DNA from: Sulfurovum sp.
GTDB taxonomy: Bacteria; Campylobacterota; Campylobacteria; Campylobacterales; Sulfurovaceae
Length of the DNA: 41,845 nt
Direction: 5' to 3'
Assembly: GCA_027082955.1 (NCBI GenBank)
Contig: JALWTA010000039.1
Coordinates: 1-41,845 of the forward strand
Shown here one piece after another: positions 17,581 through 26,873 of this stretch. The position numbers and the translations under genes are program-made. Below the pieces are notes generated by a model. The model did not search any database, was not told the DNA's origin, and saw nothing but the letters and a program-made list of their open reading frames with translations. The first letter of the stretch is position 1. Each line of letters begins with the position of its first letter.

Positions 17581-18130
17581 AAAAGAGGTATTACTGAAAC
17601 TGGCACGCGCTGCCATTGCCGAGTCGTTCGGTATCGATTATGGGGTCGATATGGAGGCGTTGAGGCATGCCAATCCGTGGCTTGAGAAGAAGGGGGCGGC
17701 ATTTGTCACACTCAACAAGAAAAACAGCGGTGCACTCCGAGGCTGCATCGGCTCCATCGTCGCCCACCGCAAGCTCTATGATGACATCATCAGCAATGCC
17801 AAAAGTGCCGCATTTCACGATCCGCGCTTTGTGGCACTGACGCCTGAAGAGTTTAACGACATTACCATAGAGGTCTCACTCCTAACCGACCCAAAACCAC
17901 TGCCGTACAGCTCTGCGGAAGATCTGAAGTCCAAACTCAGACCCGGCATTGACGGTGTCATTTTGAAAAAGGGGAACTATCAGGCAACCTACCTGCCACA
18001 GGTATGGGAACAGTTGCCGACATTTGAGAGCTTCATGGCGCATCTGTGCCAAAAAGCGGGCATGTCATCGGACTGCCTTTCACAGCATCCGGATGTCTAT
18101 GTCTATCAGGTAGAGGAGTATCACGAGTAG
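17573..18130 (+). CDS. amrA: AmmeMemoRadiSam system protein A (AMMECR1 domain)
   Basis: A 185-residue AMMECR1-domain protein with the hallmark L-R-G-C-I-G segment (about residues 53-58) and H-D-P-R-F. The AMMECR1 fold is conserved from archaea to humans without an assigned reaction. The ATG lies inside the end of amrB after AAGGAGG, giving an eight-base overlap, so amrS-amrB-amrA is one translationally coupled operon. Its end is only 5 bp from the convergent polX gene. Confidence 0.92.
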   Translation: MDKKEVLLKLARAAIAESFGIDYGVDMEALRHANPWLEKKGAAFVTLNKKNSGALRGCIGSIVAHRKLYDDIISNAKSAAFHDPRFVALTPEEFNDITIEVSLLTDPKPLPYSSAEDLKSKLRPGIDGVILKKGNYQATYLPQVWEQLPTFESFMAHLCQKAGMSSDCLSQHPDVYVYQVEEYHE

Positions 18131-18135
18131 GGTAG

Positions 18136-19866
18136 TTAGATTTTAATAGACCTGAGCAGTTTTTGGAGTGCTGAGAGGGAGAGAGTGTTGAGTACATCCT
18201 TCTTCTCCAGCCATCCCCGTCTTGCCTGCCATATACCGTAGCACATGAGGTCGAGATCGTTAAGAGAGTGTGCATCGGTTGAGATGGCGATGCGTACACC
18301 CATTTCTTTTGCCATTTTGCAATGTATATCGTTAAGGTCGAGTCTGTCCGGCTGTGCATTGAGTTCGAGGATGCATCCGCGTGCTTTTGCCTGCTGCATT
18401 ACCGCCTCTATGTCGATGGCGTAGGGTTCGCGCAGTCCTATGAGCCTGCCTGTAGGGTGGGCAAGGATGGTAAAGTACGGATCCTCCATCGCTTTGAGTA
18501 TACGCTGTGTCTGCTTCTGGCGAGAAAGATTAAACTTGGTATGCACAGAACAGACGGTAAGATCAAGTGCCTCCAAAACCGAGCGCGGCATATCAAGCGA
18601 ACCATCTTCAAGAATGTCCACCTCGGCAGATTTTAAAATGGTGATCCCCTCTAGTCTTTCGTTGAGTGCATCGATCTCTTCAAGCTGCGCTCTAACCCGC
18701 TTCTCATCCATGCCGTGTGCGACTTTGAGGTGTTCGGTGTGGTCGGTGATGGCGATATACTCATAGCCAAGTGCCTTTGCCTGTAGTACCATCTCCTTGA
18801 TAGATGCCAAACCGTCACTGTAGGTAGTGTGCAGGTGCAGATCACCTTTAATGTCTGATTGCAATATAAGCTTTGGTAGAGCATGCTTCTGTGCCAAAGC
18901 GATCTCTCCTCGGTTTTCCCGCATCTCCGGCTCAATGTACTGCATGCCGAAGGCATTGTAGATATCTTGCTCCTTCTCACCGCCAATGCGTTTTTCGCCC
19001 TGCCAAATGCCGTATTCGTTGATCTTCATCTTCTTTTCTACCGCCATTTTTCGCAGGGTAATGTTGTGTGCTTTGGAGCCGGTGAAGTGGTGCAGCGTGG
19101 CACCAAAACTCTCAACGGGTACTACACGCAGATCAACACTCATGCCGTTTTCAAGCACGATTGTAGAGCGGGTGGTGCCTTTCATTACGATCTTTTGGAT
19201 CTTTGGCAGGTTGAGAAAGTAGACCATCGTATCACTCTGGGCTTCGCAGGCTGCGACCAGATCGATGTCGTGTACGGTCTCTTTTCTGCGCCGCAGACTG
19301 CCTGCGATCTCCACATGTAGGGCACCTCTGGTCTTTTTGAGGATTTTGACGATCCACTCTGCTACGGGGAGTGCTTCGGAGAGTTTGAAGCGGTGCGCTT
19401 CATAGCGTCTGGTTTGAATACCGTTTTCGATTTTGGCAATGAGTTTTTTCCCAAATCCGGGAACCTTTTCGAGTTTTCCTTCATGGAGTGCTTTTTCAAG
19501 GTCATCGAGCGAATTGATGTGCAGCAGTTCATGCAGCAGCCTTACACGACCGGGTCCAAGACCCGGGATCTTCAGCAGTGCCTCAATCTGTGGCGGGTGG
19601 GTTTGTTTGAGCGTTTCAAGGTACGCCAATCTTCCTGTCTGAACCATTTCGTCAATCTTCTTGGCAAGCTCTTTGCCAATGCCTCTGAGCGTGGTCAGAT
19701 CAAACCCCTCTTCGACAAGATCAGCCATCTGGCGAGGATAGCCCAATACAGTACGAGCGGCATTCCTGTAGGCGCGAACCCTGAAAGGGTTTTCACCGTC
19801 AATGTCAAGCAGATCGGCGATCTCGTTGAATATCTCGGCGATCTTCCGGTTGGTAACTTTTGGCAA
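18136..19866 (-). CDS. polX: DNA polymerase/3'-5' exonuclease PolX
   Basis: A 576-residue family X polymerase with a PHP domain. Order: N-terminal helix-hairpin-helix region with G-I-G-K-E-L-A-K-K-I and G-L-G-P-G-R-V repeats (about 60-125); nucleotidyltransferase palm with G-S-L-R-R-R-K and D-I-D-L (about 190-205); C-terminal PHP domain with D-L-H-L-H-T-T-Y-S-D, I-T-D-H-T-E-H, H-P-T-G-R and S-T-D-A-H metal ligands. Acts in base-excision repair. TTG at 19866 is the likely start, five bases after AAAGGAG; an ATG at 19887 would include the SD in the coding region. Confidence 0.92.
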   Translation of the reverse strand: MPKVTNRKIAEIFNEIADLLDIDGENPFRVRAYRNAARTVLGYPRQMADLVEEGFDLTTLRGIGKELAKKIDEMVQTGRLAYLETLKQTHPPQIEALLKIPGLGPGRVRLLHELLHINSLDDLEKALHEGKLEKVPGFGKKLIAKIENGIQTRRYEAHRFKLSEALPVAEWIVKILKKTRGALHVEIAGSLRRRKETVHDIDLVAACEAQSDTMVYFLNLPKIQKIVMKGTTRSTIVLENGMSVDLRVVPVESFGATLHHFTGSKAHNITLRKMAVEKKMKINEYGIWQGEKRIGGEKEQDIYNAFGMQYIEPEMRENRGEIALAQKHALPKLILQSDIKGDLHLHTTYSDGLASIKEMVLQAKALGYEYIAITDHTEHLKVAHGMDEKRVRAQLEEIDALNERLEGITILKSAEVDILEDGSLDMPRSVLEALDLTVCSVHTKFNLSRQKQTQRILKAMEDPYFTILAHPTGRLIGLREPYAIDIEAVMQQAKARGCILELNAQPDRLDLNDIHCKMAKEMGVRIAISTDAHSLNDLDLMCYGIWQARRGWLEKKDVLNTLSLSALQKLLRSIKI

Positions 19867-20021
19867 GTACACTCCTTTATTTAGCATATATTATTGTACC
19901 ATTTTGCTGAAAAAATTAATGTTGATATTAAATATAGATTAAGTAGATTTTAGATAAATTTCTTTTCTGAATAACTATATATTATACTATGTTATTCAAA
20001 AATAATTGTAAGGAAGAAGAA

Positions 20022-20429
20022 ATGGCAACACTTTTCTCGGATGAGTGGATCAACAAGTTGAAAGATGCATGGAATGATGAACCTGAAGTGAAAGACAAAC
20101 TGGCTGAGATTGATTTCAATTCAGTTATTACATGTGGATTTAAAAATGAGGAAGAGCCAAGATGTGTTTTTATTGTCGAAAAAGGTGAAGCAGTACGTGC
20201 GGGACTCTACAATGGAGAAAATCCAGATTGGGATATGCGTGCTGATGTTGATGACTGGATGAAATGGGTACGTAAGCCTTTGGGCATGACAGGTATGGGA
20301 ATCGCTTTCTCAACTGGAAAGTTAAAATTTAAAACGGGAGATTTTAAGTCAATGATCAAAAATCCTTCTATGGCTGGTCCGTTTATTAAAAGTTTTGCTT
20401 TGATGACAAACATTGATACTGAGGCATAA
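20022..20429 (+). CDS. SCP-2 sterol-transfer-fold protein
   Basis: A 135-residue soluble protein. The pattern resembles bacterial SCP2/UbiJ-like lipid-binding domains: a C-V-F-I-V-E-K-G-E-A-V beta strand, D-W-D-M-R-A-D-V-D-D-W, and a closing G-K-L-K-F-K-T-G-D with K-N-P-S-M-A-G-P-F. It may carry a hydrophobic ligand in the cytoplasm; the ligand is unknown. The ATG at 20022 follows AAGGAAGAAG. It stands alone between the divergent polX and a small minus-strand gene, with an AT-rich promoter region in front. Confidence 0.65.
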   Translation: MATLFSDEWINKLKDAWNDEPEVKDKLAEIDFNSVITCGFKNEEEPRCVFIVEKGEAVRAGLYNGENPDWDMRADVDDWMKWVRKPLGMTGMGIAFSTGKLKFKTGDFKSMIKNPSMAGPFIKSFALMTNIDTEA

Positions 20430-20590
20430 GCAATAGGTTATATCAGTAAAAAAGTATTGGACAGGGAAAAAGTGTTGATATCCTTTAATGGTATCTGCTT
20501 TCCTGTCGATTATAAAATATTGTGGGGTGTTGTGTCATATTTAAAAGCACATAACATTCTCTAAGAGATCAATTTAGCATGACGGATAAT

Positions 20591-20884
20591 TCATGCAGCA
20601 TGGGATGCGTTGTTGTAGCGGTGCCAGACCTCCCAGATATCATCTGCCATCTGCACATAGGTTGCTTTGTCGCCAACCTCTTCTCTGCCGTACCAGCTCT
20701 GAAACTCTTCGTAGACGATATCGGCAAGCTCCTCTTTGGTATGTACCTCTTTGATGCGGGAGAGAATAGTCGCTGCTTCGAGATCATACTCGTCGGTTTC
20801 TGCTACTGTACCGACATGCATGGGGTCGTACTTCAGAAGGATGGCACTGATATCAAGATGAAGTGCTCTGTTTTTCTTTTTCAT
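20591..20884 (-). CDS. Small acidic protein of unknown function
   Basis: A 97-residue soluble protein with a good ribosome site (AAAGGAGG about ten bases before ATG). The A-I-L-L-K-Y-D-P-M-H-V ... D-E-Y-D-L-E-A arrangement is reminiscent of small DUF1871/YugE-like proteins, but I do not claim that family. The rest is helical and charged, with three Trp near the C terminus. Its neighbours give no functional clue. Confidence 0.6.
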   Translation of the reverse strand: MKKKNRALHLDISAILLKYDPMHVGTVAETDEYDLEAATILSRIKEVHTKEELADIVYEEFQSWYGREEVGDKATYVQMADDIWEVWHRYNNASHAA

Positions 20885-20997
20885 GATGATTGCCTCCTTT
20901 TGTTTGAAATATTGAAAAATATAGTATAAAAAATGAAGGTTTATGGATGGTTAACAAATTGGATGAGGATGGATGAGGAGATTGCCCAAGTATTACT

Positions 20998-21029
20998 GTA
21001 GGGTGTTGTCCCCTGACAACACCGACTAC
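20998..21029. repeat. REP-like hairpin with GTAG ends
   Basis: GTAG-GGTGTTGTC-CCCT-GACAACACC-GA-CTAC: a 9-bp perfect stem extended by a GTAG/CTAC pair. It lies just past the stop codon of the heme-binding protein gene (minus strand) and is preceded on the plus strand by GGATGAG-type repeats. GTAG is also the head of REP elements mobilised by TnpA-REP (RAYT) transposases. Confidence 0.7.
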
Positions 21030-21035
21030 GAAGCG

Positions 21036-21470
21036 CTACTCCAGATCGAAGGCCGCTTCACTTGCCCAGTCACTGATGGCTTTTTTGTCAGCATCGGTGA
21101 GTTTGGCATCTTTGTGGATCAGCAGGTAGCTTGGAAGCGGCATTTTGCTTTTGATCGCTTTTGGGATCTTTTCAAGGAATTTTGCCTTTTTCTCATCGCT
21201 ATAGCTGTTCCAAGTAGAGAAGTTCATATGCTCTCTTCCCTCTTTGACATGCATTTTGGTAAAGAACGATACCGGCGCTACAGAACTGTACCACGGGAAG
21301 TTGGTGTGGTTGGAGTGACAGTCGTAACAGGAGCGCTTGAGTATCGCTTCTACCTCTTTTGGTGCCTGGAGGGCATCACCCTCTTTGTCCGGCACATCCG
21401 CTGGGACGTTATAGGGAACAAACTGCATCCCTATAAAAACAATGATAACAAATAGTAATAGCTTTTTCAT
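21036..21470 (-). CDS. Exported heme-binding-domain protein (cytochrome-like, CYDCH)
   Basis: A 144-residue protein with an N-terminal signal/anchor (M-K-K-L-L-L-F-V-I-I-V-F-I-G) and one heme c attachment motif C-Y-D-C-H near residues 48-52, followed by S-N-H-T-N-F-P-W-Y-S. That layout matches the Haem_bd domain family, monoheme periplasmic proteins often near peroxidases or sulfur enzymes. Function unknown; probably a periplasmic electron carrier or sensor. Its 3' end is bounded by the GTAG hairpin. Confidence 0.8.
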   Translation of the reverse strand: MKKLLLFVIIVFIGMQFVPYNVPADVPDKEGDALQAPKEVEAILKRSCYDCHSNHTNFPWYSSVAPVSFFTKMHVKEGREHMNFSTWNSYSDEKKAKFLEKIPKAIKSKMPLPSYLLIHKDAKLTDADKKAISDWASEAAFDLE

Positions 21471-21518
21471 AACGTGAACTATAATGCATATTTTCTTAAA
21501 GCATGCTGGGGAAATGGC

Positions 21519-22898
21519 TTAGATGGTCAAATAGCCGGTCACCAAAAATGCCAGTGCCGCCAGTACCCCGCCAAGGAGTGCATAGGGCAGCTGTGTACGT
21601 ACATGCGCTACATGGTCGCAGCCTGCTGCCATGGAGGAGATGATGGTGGTGTCACTAATGGGTGAAGCGTGATCGCCAAATATCCCGCCGCTAATGACTG
21701 CGGCGATGACCAGCGGGATGTCAAGATGCATACTCGCTGCCAGTGCCAGTGCAATAGGCATCATAATGCTAAATGTACCCCAGCTTGTACCGGTAGAAAA
21801 TGCCGTAGCAGAAGCGACAAGGAAGATCAGCATCGGTATGAGTATGGGTGAGATGCTGCCTGTAAGCAGATGTGCAAGGTACTTGGCAGTGCCAAGATCG
21901 CCGATGACTTTGCCGATGAAGATGGCAAAGAAGAGGATGGCAGCCACAGGCAGCATCTCGCCCATTCCCTTAAAAAACCCGTCGAAATAGGCACGGTGGG
22001 AGAGCCTGCCGCTGATGACATAGTAAAGATACATCACCATCAAGGTTACGATTGTGGCGTAGTAGACCGAAGTTGAGCCAGAGCCTTTGAAGATGTCGCC
22101 TTTACCTGTGATGTAAAGCCCCGCCGGTACGGCAAGCACCATTACCAGTATGGGAAGAAGCATTGGCATAAGGGCAGGTTTGGTGTGGCTGTTGACCTTG
22201 CTTGGATGATAGTCGCAGGGCAGTGCCTCTTTCATGGGACCAATCTCCCACTTTTTATAGATGACAATCAGCACGATCAGCAGTGTAAAGAGCCCATAGA
22301 AGTTGTAGGGAATAGAGGCGATCAGCAGGGCGACACCCTCACCGCTGATCACTTTGCCGTCAATCGCTGAGACAATGAGCCCAAGCAGCAGCGCACCCCA
22401 TGCATTAAGCGGAATAAGTGAACAGATGGGCGCTGAGGTGGAGTCGCAGATATAAGCAAGCTTTTCACGGCTGACACCGTTGCGGTCACACAACGGTTTG
22501 GCGACAGTGCCTGCCACAAGCGATGTGATGGAGGATTCGATAAAAATAAAGACACCAATCGTGTAGGCAAGTATCTGTGCCCCAATGGGAGAGTCGATCT
22601 TTTTGGCGTACCTGTCAAGAAAAGCGACAAAACTCTCTACTGCATGGGAGCGTTCAAGCAGCTTGATGACCGCACCGACAAAGAGTGAAAAGAGAATGGT
22701 TTTGGTTATCCACCTTTGCGAAAACTGTGTAATGGTGCCGTTAAAGAGCTCGGTAAAAGCAACAAGCGGGTTGTAGCCATGCAGTACCATCAACCCCAAA
22801 AAGATACCCCCAAGCAGCGAAACGATGACATCTTTTGTTATAATAGCCAGAATGATTGTCAGCATCGGGATGGCGATGCTGAGGATGCCGTATTCCAT
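21519..22898 (-). CDS. Na+/H+ antiporter NhaC-family protein
   Basis: A 459-residue polytopic membrane protein with about 11-12 hydrophobic segments. Family marks are L-L-G-G-I-F-L-G-L near the N terminus, the central C-D-S-T-S-A-P-I-C-S-L-I-P segment and the late G-T-S-W-G-T-F and F-G-D-H-A-S-P-I-S-D-T-T motifs characteristic of the NhaC/YqkI ion transporter superfamily. It probably exchanges sodium (or an organic acid) for protons. ATG at 22898 follows GGAGG by five bases. A divergent gene starts 38 bp away. Confidence 0.88.
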   Translation of the reverse strand: MEYGILSIAIPMLTIILAIITKDVIVSLLGGIFLGLMVLHGYNPLVAFTELFNGTITQFSQRWITKTILFSLFVGAVIKLLERSHAVESFVAFLDRYAKKIDSPIGAQILAYTIGVFIFIESSITSLVAGTVAKPLCDRNGVSREKLAYICDSTSAPICSLIPLNAWGALLLGLIVSAIDGKVISGEGVALLIASIPYNFYGLFTLLIVLIVIYKKWEIGPMKEALPCDYHPSKVNSHTKPALMPMLLPILVMVLAVPAGLYITGKGDIFKGSGSTSVYYATIVTLMVMYLYYVISGRLSHRAYFDGFFKGMGEMLPVAAILFFAIFIGKVIGDLGTAKYLAHLLTGSISPILIPMLIFLVASATAFSTGTSWGTFSIMMPIALALAASMHLDIPLVIAAVISGGIFGDHASPISDTTIISSMAAGCDHVAHVRTQLPYALLGGVLAALAFLVTGYLTI

Positions 22899-22936
22899 GA
22901 AGCCTCCAAAAAAAGATTTGTAAGGATTATAACACA

Positions 22937-23650
22937 ATGCGTACTGTTTTAGCGATGATGTTTTTGATGTTTGGGCTTGCTTGTGCCGATACGCTCTCTA
23001 AGAGTAAACAGCTGATTGTCGTACAGACCAAGGGATGGAACGACAACAGCGGCACACTGCAACGCTATGAGAAGGATGCCAAAGGGTGGCACAAGGTAGG
23101 AGAACGCATAGATGTAAGGCTTGGACGCAACGGACTGGGGTGGGGTATAGGGCTGCACCATACGCCCAAAGATGCCAAATATATTAAAAAAGAGGGTGAT
23201 GGCAGATCTCCCGCAGGTATCTTCGCACTTAAACAAGCGTTTGGCTATGCGCCTTTTGTGGTGGACTACCCCTACAAAGTTTACAAAGAGACCGACCACT
23301 GTGTGGATGATGTGCACTCGAAGTACTATAACAAGATCGTCGATTCTACCAAGATCACACCGGACTATCACAGCATGGAGCATATGAAGTTCCCCAAAAA
23401 CTACTACAAGTACGGCATCGTGGTCAACCACAACCACATCGATGAAGATGGTGCCCTGCCGGGAGCAGGTTCGTGTATCTTTTTGCACATCAAAGAGATC
23501 CCCACTGCGGGCTGTACGGTGATGAAGGAGGAGCAGATCAAAGAGATCATCCGGTGGCTAGAGGAGAAAAAGCAACCGTTGTTGCTGCAAGCGCCCCATG
23601 ATGTTAGTAAAGCACTTGCAGAGAACTATTTCTCTTTGAGTTTGGAATAG
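22937..23650 (+). CDS. L,D-transpeptidase-like (YkuD-fold) exported protein
   Basis: A 237-residue protein with a Sec signal peptide (about 1-17). The E-G-D-G-R-S-P-A-G-I-F segment and the terminal H-I ... T-A-G-C-T-V-M carry the H/C catalytic signature of YkuD domains (catalytic Cys near 194). Such enzymes cross-link peptidoglycan or attach lipoproteins in the periplasm. It resembles the standalone YkuD proteins of Campylobacterota that may cut or shape wall peptides. Divergent from the NhaC gene; the 3' end overlaps the convergent hemerythrin-like gene by 25 bp. Confidence 0.8.
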   Translation: MRTVLAMMFLMFGLACADTLSKSKQLIVVQTKGWNDNSGTLQRYEKDAKGWHKVGERIDVRLGRNGLGWGIGLHHTPKDAKYIKKEGDGRSPAGIFALKQAFGYAPFVVDYPYKVYKETDHCVDDVHSKYYNKIVDSTKITPDYHSMEHMKFPKNYYKYGIVVNHNHIDEDGALPGAGSCIFLHIKEIPTAGCTVMKEEQIKEIIRWLEEKKQPLLLQAPHDVSKALAENYFSLSLE

Positions 23651-24057
23651 ACATTTTTTTCTTCAAATTGAATACGTTCTCCAACTGCTTCGACGATTTC
23701 ATTGAATTGTTTAAAAAATGCATCATCTAATGGAACTTCAGGTTTGGAGTAATGGCTTAGAAATTCCATTAGTGCAAGTTTCGTTTTTTTGAAGCTTTGC
23801 ACAAACTCCTTGACCATTCTTTCAGTATTGAAGTCTAAATCTTTGTCATCATGTACCAACTTAAAAAGTTCAATATCTTCATTCATTACATGGTCAACTG
23901 TTAGATCATTAAGTTTTTTGAGGTACTTTTTGGCACCCTCATGGTTATTTTTGGCATACTCTGCCATTACTTTATGTGCCAGATCGACAATCTCTGTGTG
24001 CTCATCATGCCATTTATTGACCAATTTCTTGTTTTTAGATGCAAAAAAATCGAACAT
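23626..24057 (-). CDS. Hemerythrin-like domain protein
   Basis: A 143-residue four-helix protein. W-H17-D-E-H20 in helix A, H56-V-M-N-E60 in helix B and later His/Glu residues suggest a di-iron site of the hemerythrin type, but the last helix lacks the textbook H-x3-H pair, so ligands may be a Glu-rich variant. Such proteins bind O2 or NO or sense iron. AT-rich codon use compared with neighbours. ATG at 24057 follows GAGGAGG; the GTG upstream is part of the SD. Confidence 0.7.
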   Translation of the reverse strand: MFDFFASKNKKLVNKWHDEHTEIVDLAHKVMAEYAKNNHEGAKKYLKKLNDLTVDHVMNEDIELFKLVHDDKDLDFNTERMVKEFVQSFKKTKLALMEFLSHYSKPEVPLDDAFFKQFNEIVEAVGERIQFEEKNVYSKLKEK

Positions 24058-24134
24058 ATTTTCTTTCCTCCTCACTGAAATATAATAATTGTAACATATT
24101 CTATTATATAAAACAATAAATATTTAAAAAATTA

Positions 24135-25082
24135 TCAATAAAGCTGATAATTCACATAAAACACAATCTTCGTCTTTGTCTTGGGTCTCGGATAGTCTTT
24201 GTAGGCGATCTGGATCACGGCGATGGTGTTCTTGTCGAGCGCCTCATAGCCCATGGGTTTGACGAGCCTGAGGTTTGAGATGCTGCCGTCTGGGTGCAGA
24301 TAGAAAGAGACGACATTGACCCCTTGCTGGTGTGTACGTATGGCAACTTCGGGGTAGCCGTTGATGTAGAGGGTGTTCTGAGTGATGCGGTAGATCTCTG
24401 AAAGATGGTTCCGGATGAACTTTTTCTGCGTTTTGGTAAAGGAGTAGAACTCTTTTCCGTAAAGCCTTGAGATCATCCTGTCTGCACCGCTTGATGCACG
24501 TCTTGCAGACTGCTGATGCAGTGTTCTGCCCGAATTGAGCAGAGCATTGGCAAGTTTGTCCTTGGAGCGTTTTGGCAGATGGAAATGCTTTGGCAGCGGC
24601 TGCTTTATGGCAACATGTTTTTTGGTGCTTCTCTTTTGTTTTTTTACGATCTTCTTTTTGGGCTTTTCTTGTTTCTTTTTCGCCTTTGTTTTTATTTTGG
24701 CAATTTTGGTCGTATTGTTCTCCTCTTTGGAGACTTTGGCTACCTCAAATCCTTTTTTCTTCTCTACATGTTTCTTCTGTGCAGTTTTGACCGGTGTTTT
24801 TGGGGGTTCAACAGGCTTTGGCACCGGCAGAGGAGGCATTGGTTTTTGGGGCACAGGTTTGGGGAGAGGTTTGGGGGTTGGCTTTGGTTTGCTGACCGGT
24901 GTTGGTTTGGGAGTTGGCGGGGTGAACTTGGAGAGGTTCAGTGTGATCTTTTTGGGTTCTTTGGATGACGGCGGCGGGATGAGGTGCATCTTGTCGAACG
25001 AGAGAAAAAAGAGCAGAAAAATGAGCAGGTGCAGCAGGAGAGAAACAACAAATCCCGTTACCGTCCGTCGTGTATCTCTCAC
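24135..25082 (-). CDS. tonB: TonB-like energy transducer
   Basis: A 315-residue protein: N-terminal membrane anchor (about 9-28), then a long Pro/Lys-rich periplasmic linker (about 35-165) and a C-terminal TonB domain with I-N-G-Y-P-E-V-A-I-R and F-Y-L-H-P-D-G-S-I-S-N-L near residue 250. It couples proton motive force via ExbB-ExbD to outer-membrane receptors; no exbB, exbD or receptor is in the window. Divergent from hemL with 55 bp between. Confidence 0.88.
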   Translation of the reverse strand: MRDTRRTVTGFVVSLLLHLLIFLLFFLSFDKMHLIPPPSSKEPKKITLNLSKFTPPTPKPTPVSKPKPTPKPLPKPVPQKPMPPLPVPKPVEPPKTPVKTAQKKHVEKKKGFEVAKVSKEENNTTKIAKIKTKAKKKQEKPKKKIVKKQKRSTKKHVAIKQPLPKHFHLPKRSKDKLANALLNSGRTLHQQSARRASSGADRMISRLYGKEFYSFTKTQKKFIRNHLSEIYRITQNTLYINGYPEVAIRTHQQGVNVVSFYLHPDGSISNLRLVKPMGYEALDKNTIAVIQIAYKDYPRPKTKTKIVFYVNYQLY

Positions 25083-25137
25083 CTTTTAGTCCCTGTAGTG
25101 TATAATCTGCGCAATTATACATAATGAGGATTAATAC

Positions 25138-26430
25138 ATGGCATATGATAAAAGTATTGCAGCATTTGAAGAGGCTTACAAAGTCATCCCCGGAGGGGTA
25201 GACTCTCCGGTAAGAGCATTCAGCGGTGTGGAGGGAACACCTCCGTTCATCGATCACGGCAAGGGCGGTTATCTGTACGACATTGACGGCAACCGTTACA
25301 TCGACTATGTGCAGAGCTGGGGACCGCTGATCTTTGGTCACTGTGACAGCGACATAGAAGCAGCGGTCATCGATGCGGTCAAGCGCGGCTTGAGTTTTGG
25401 TGCGCCGACGACGGTCGAGACAGAACTTGCCCAGGAGATTGTTGACCTGTTTGAAAGTATCGACAAAGTACGATTCGTCAGCTCCGGTACCGAAGCGGTG
25501 ATGTCAGCGATCCGTCTGGCACGTGGGTTTACAGGACGTGATGATATTGTCAAATTTACAGGATGTTATCATGGACACAGTGACTCTCTGCTGGTACAGG
25601 CAGGAAGCGGTGCCGCGACATTTGGCAACCCAAGCAGCCCGGGAGTTCCGGCAGATCTGACCAAACATACGCTGCTTGCAACCTACAATGACATCGAGAG
25701 TGTCAAGCAGTGTTTTGCCGACTCCAAAGAGGGGATCGCGTGTGTGATCATCGAACCGATCGCGGGTAATATGGGGCTTGTTCCTGCGGATGAGAGCTTC
25801 TTGCAAGAGCTCAGAGAACTCTGTAATGCCAATGGCACGTTGCTGATCTTCGATGAGGTGATGAGCGGCTTTAGAGCTTCTTTGAAAGGTGCACAGGGGA
25901 TCACTCAGGTCAAGCCGGACATGGTGACCCTTGGCAAAGTCATTGGTGCGGGGATGCCAGTGGGTGCTTTTGGTGCCAGAGCCGAGATTATGGCGCATCT
26001 CTCTCCTGAAGGACCGGTCTATCAGGCAGGAACGCTTAGCGGAAACCCTGTCGCGATGGCAGCGGGACTGACCAGTCTGCGCAAACTCAAGCGCAATCCT
26101 TCTGTCTATGTCGATCTTGGCAACAAAGCCAAAAGACTCATGGAGGGCTTCAAAAAAGTGGCAGATGCGGCAAGTGTGCCGATGGTGACCGATGTCCGCG
26201 GCAGTATGTTCGGTTTCTTCTTCTCCGACAAGCCGGTGAAAAACTTTGCCGATGCGATGGAAAACGACCAGAAGATGTTCGCCAAGTTCCATAAGGGGAT
26301 GCTTGACCGCGGCATCTACCTTGCCTGCTCCTCCTTTGAGACAGGCTTCATCTCTACCGCAACAACAGACGAGATGATAGAAGAGAGTATCAAAGCGGCG
26401 TACGAAACACTGGCGGAAGTGAGCAAGTAG
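25138..26430 (+). CDS. hemL: Glutamate-1-semialdehyde 2,1-aminomutase
   Basis: A 430-residue class III PLP enzyme of full length. [11 protein letters not shown] (114-124), Y-H-G-H near 144, F-D-E-V-M-S-G-F near 238-245, and the PLP-binding lysine K267 in T-L-G-K-V-I-G-A-G. It makes 5-aminolevulinate in the C5 heme pathway. Its stop codon falls inside a tandem AGCAAGT-type heptamer array that leads into a REP-like hairpin (26448-26469). Confidence 0.97.
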   Translation: MAYDKSIAAFEEAYKVIPGGVDSPVRAFSGVEGTPPFIDHGKGGYLYDIDGNRYIDYVQSWGPLIFGHCDSDIEAAVIDAVKRGLSFGAPTTVETELAQEIVDLFESIDKVRFVSSGTEAVMSAIRLARGFTGRDDIVKFTGCYHGHSDSLLVQAGSGAATFGNPSSPGVPADLTKHTLLATYNDIESVKQCFADSKEGIACVIIEPIAGNMGLVPADESFLQELRELCNANGTLLIFDEVMSGFRASLKGAQGITQVKPDMVTLGKVIGAGMPVGAFGARAEIMAHLSPEGPVYQAGTLSGNPVAMAAGLTSLRKLKRNPSVYVDLGNKAKRLMEGFKKVADAASVPMVTDVRGSMFGFFFSDKPVKNFADAMENDQKMFAKFHKGMLDRGIYLACSSFETGFISTATTDEMIEESIKAAYETLAEVSK

Positions 26431-26469
26431 CAAGTAGCAAGTAGAAGGTAGGGTGCGTAATCACGCACC
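26422..26469. repeat. Heptamer array plus GTAG-headed hairpin at the hemL stop codon
   Basis: GCAAGTA units (about three, then a GAAGGTA variant) start at the hemL stop codon and lead to GTAG-GGTGCGT-AATC-ACGCACC (26448-26469), a perfect 7-bp stem. Followed by only AAAA, so it could also act as a weak terminator. Same layout as the elements near 14600, 21000 and 31330. Confidence 0.75.
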
Positions 26470-26570
26470 AAAAGGAGATATGATATGACGCAGTCATCTG
26501 AGCCGATAGGTGAAGCTTTAGTGAGAGGAATTTTTAAGAAGCTTTGCTTTATGAAAAGGAGACATGTACA

Positions 26571-26873
26571 ATGAAACAAGAGCCCAAACTCAAAAAGGTA
26601 GTCGATGCCGCTGACGGGCTCAGTCTTGGCATCTCTATTGTCGTTGCCATTATCATCGGAGTTGCCATCGGTATCGGGTTGAAAAAGCTTACAGGGCATA
26701 CATGGACACTCTGGATAGGGGTGTTCATCGGTGTAGGTGCTGCGATCAATAATGTCTATATCGCTTACAAAAAGCAGAAAAGATCCCTCGATGAACTGGC
26801 AAAAGACCCGCGTTACAGACCGGGCAGAGAGATCAAAGCAGAAGAAGATGAGGATGATGATGAACGGTACTAA
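26571..26873 (+). CDS. AtpZ/AtpI-like small membrane protein
   Basis: A 100-residue protein with two membrane helices (about 22-40 and 48-66) and a charged acidic C-terminal tail. G-L-S-L-G-I-S-I-V-V-A-I-I-I-G and T-L-W-I-G-V-F-I-G-V-G-A-A-I-N-N fit the AtpZ/AtpI family, assembly or ion-supply factors for F-type ATP synthase. No atp genes are nearby, and it follows hemL instead. ATG at 26571 follows AAAAGGAG. The end overlaps the next gene by 14 bp. Confidence 0.75.
   Translation: MKQEPKLKKVVDAADGLSLGISIVVAIIIGVAIGIGLKKLTGHTWTLWIGVFIGVGAAINNVYIAYKKQKRSLDELAKDPRYRPGREIKAEEDEDDDERY

Noticed and set aside
25504-26433. A 309-codon frame on the minus strand opposite hemL
   Set aside because: Cys/His/Arg-rich low-quality sequence with no motif, fully within hemL; antisense shadow.
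26448-26473. Rho-independent terminator of hemL
   Set aside because: The hairpin is perfect but is followed by AAAAGG, not a T-run, and matches the REP-like family; terminator activity is at best secondary.
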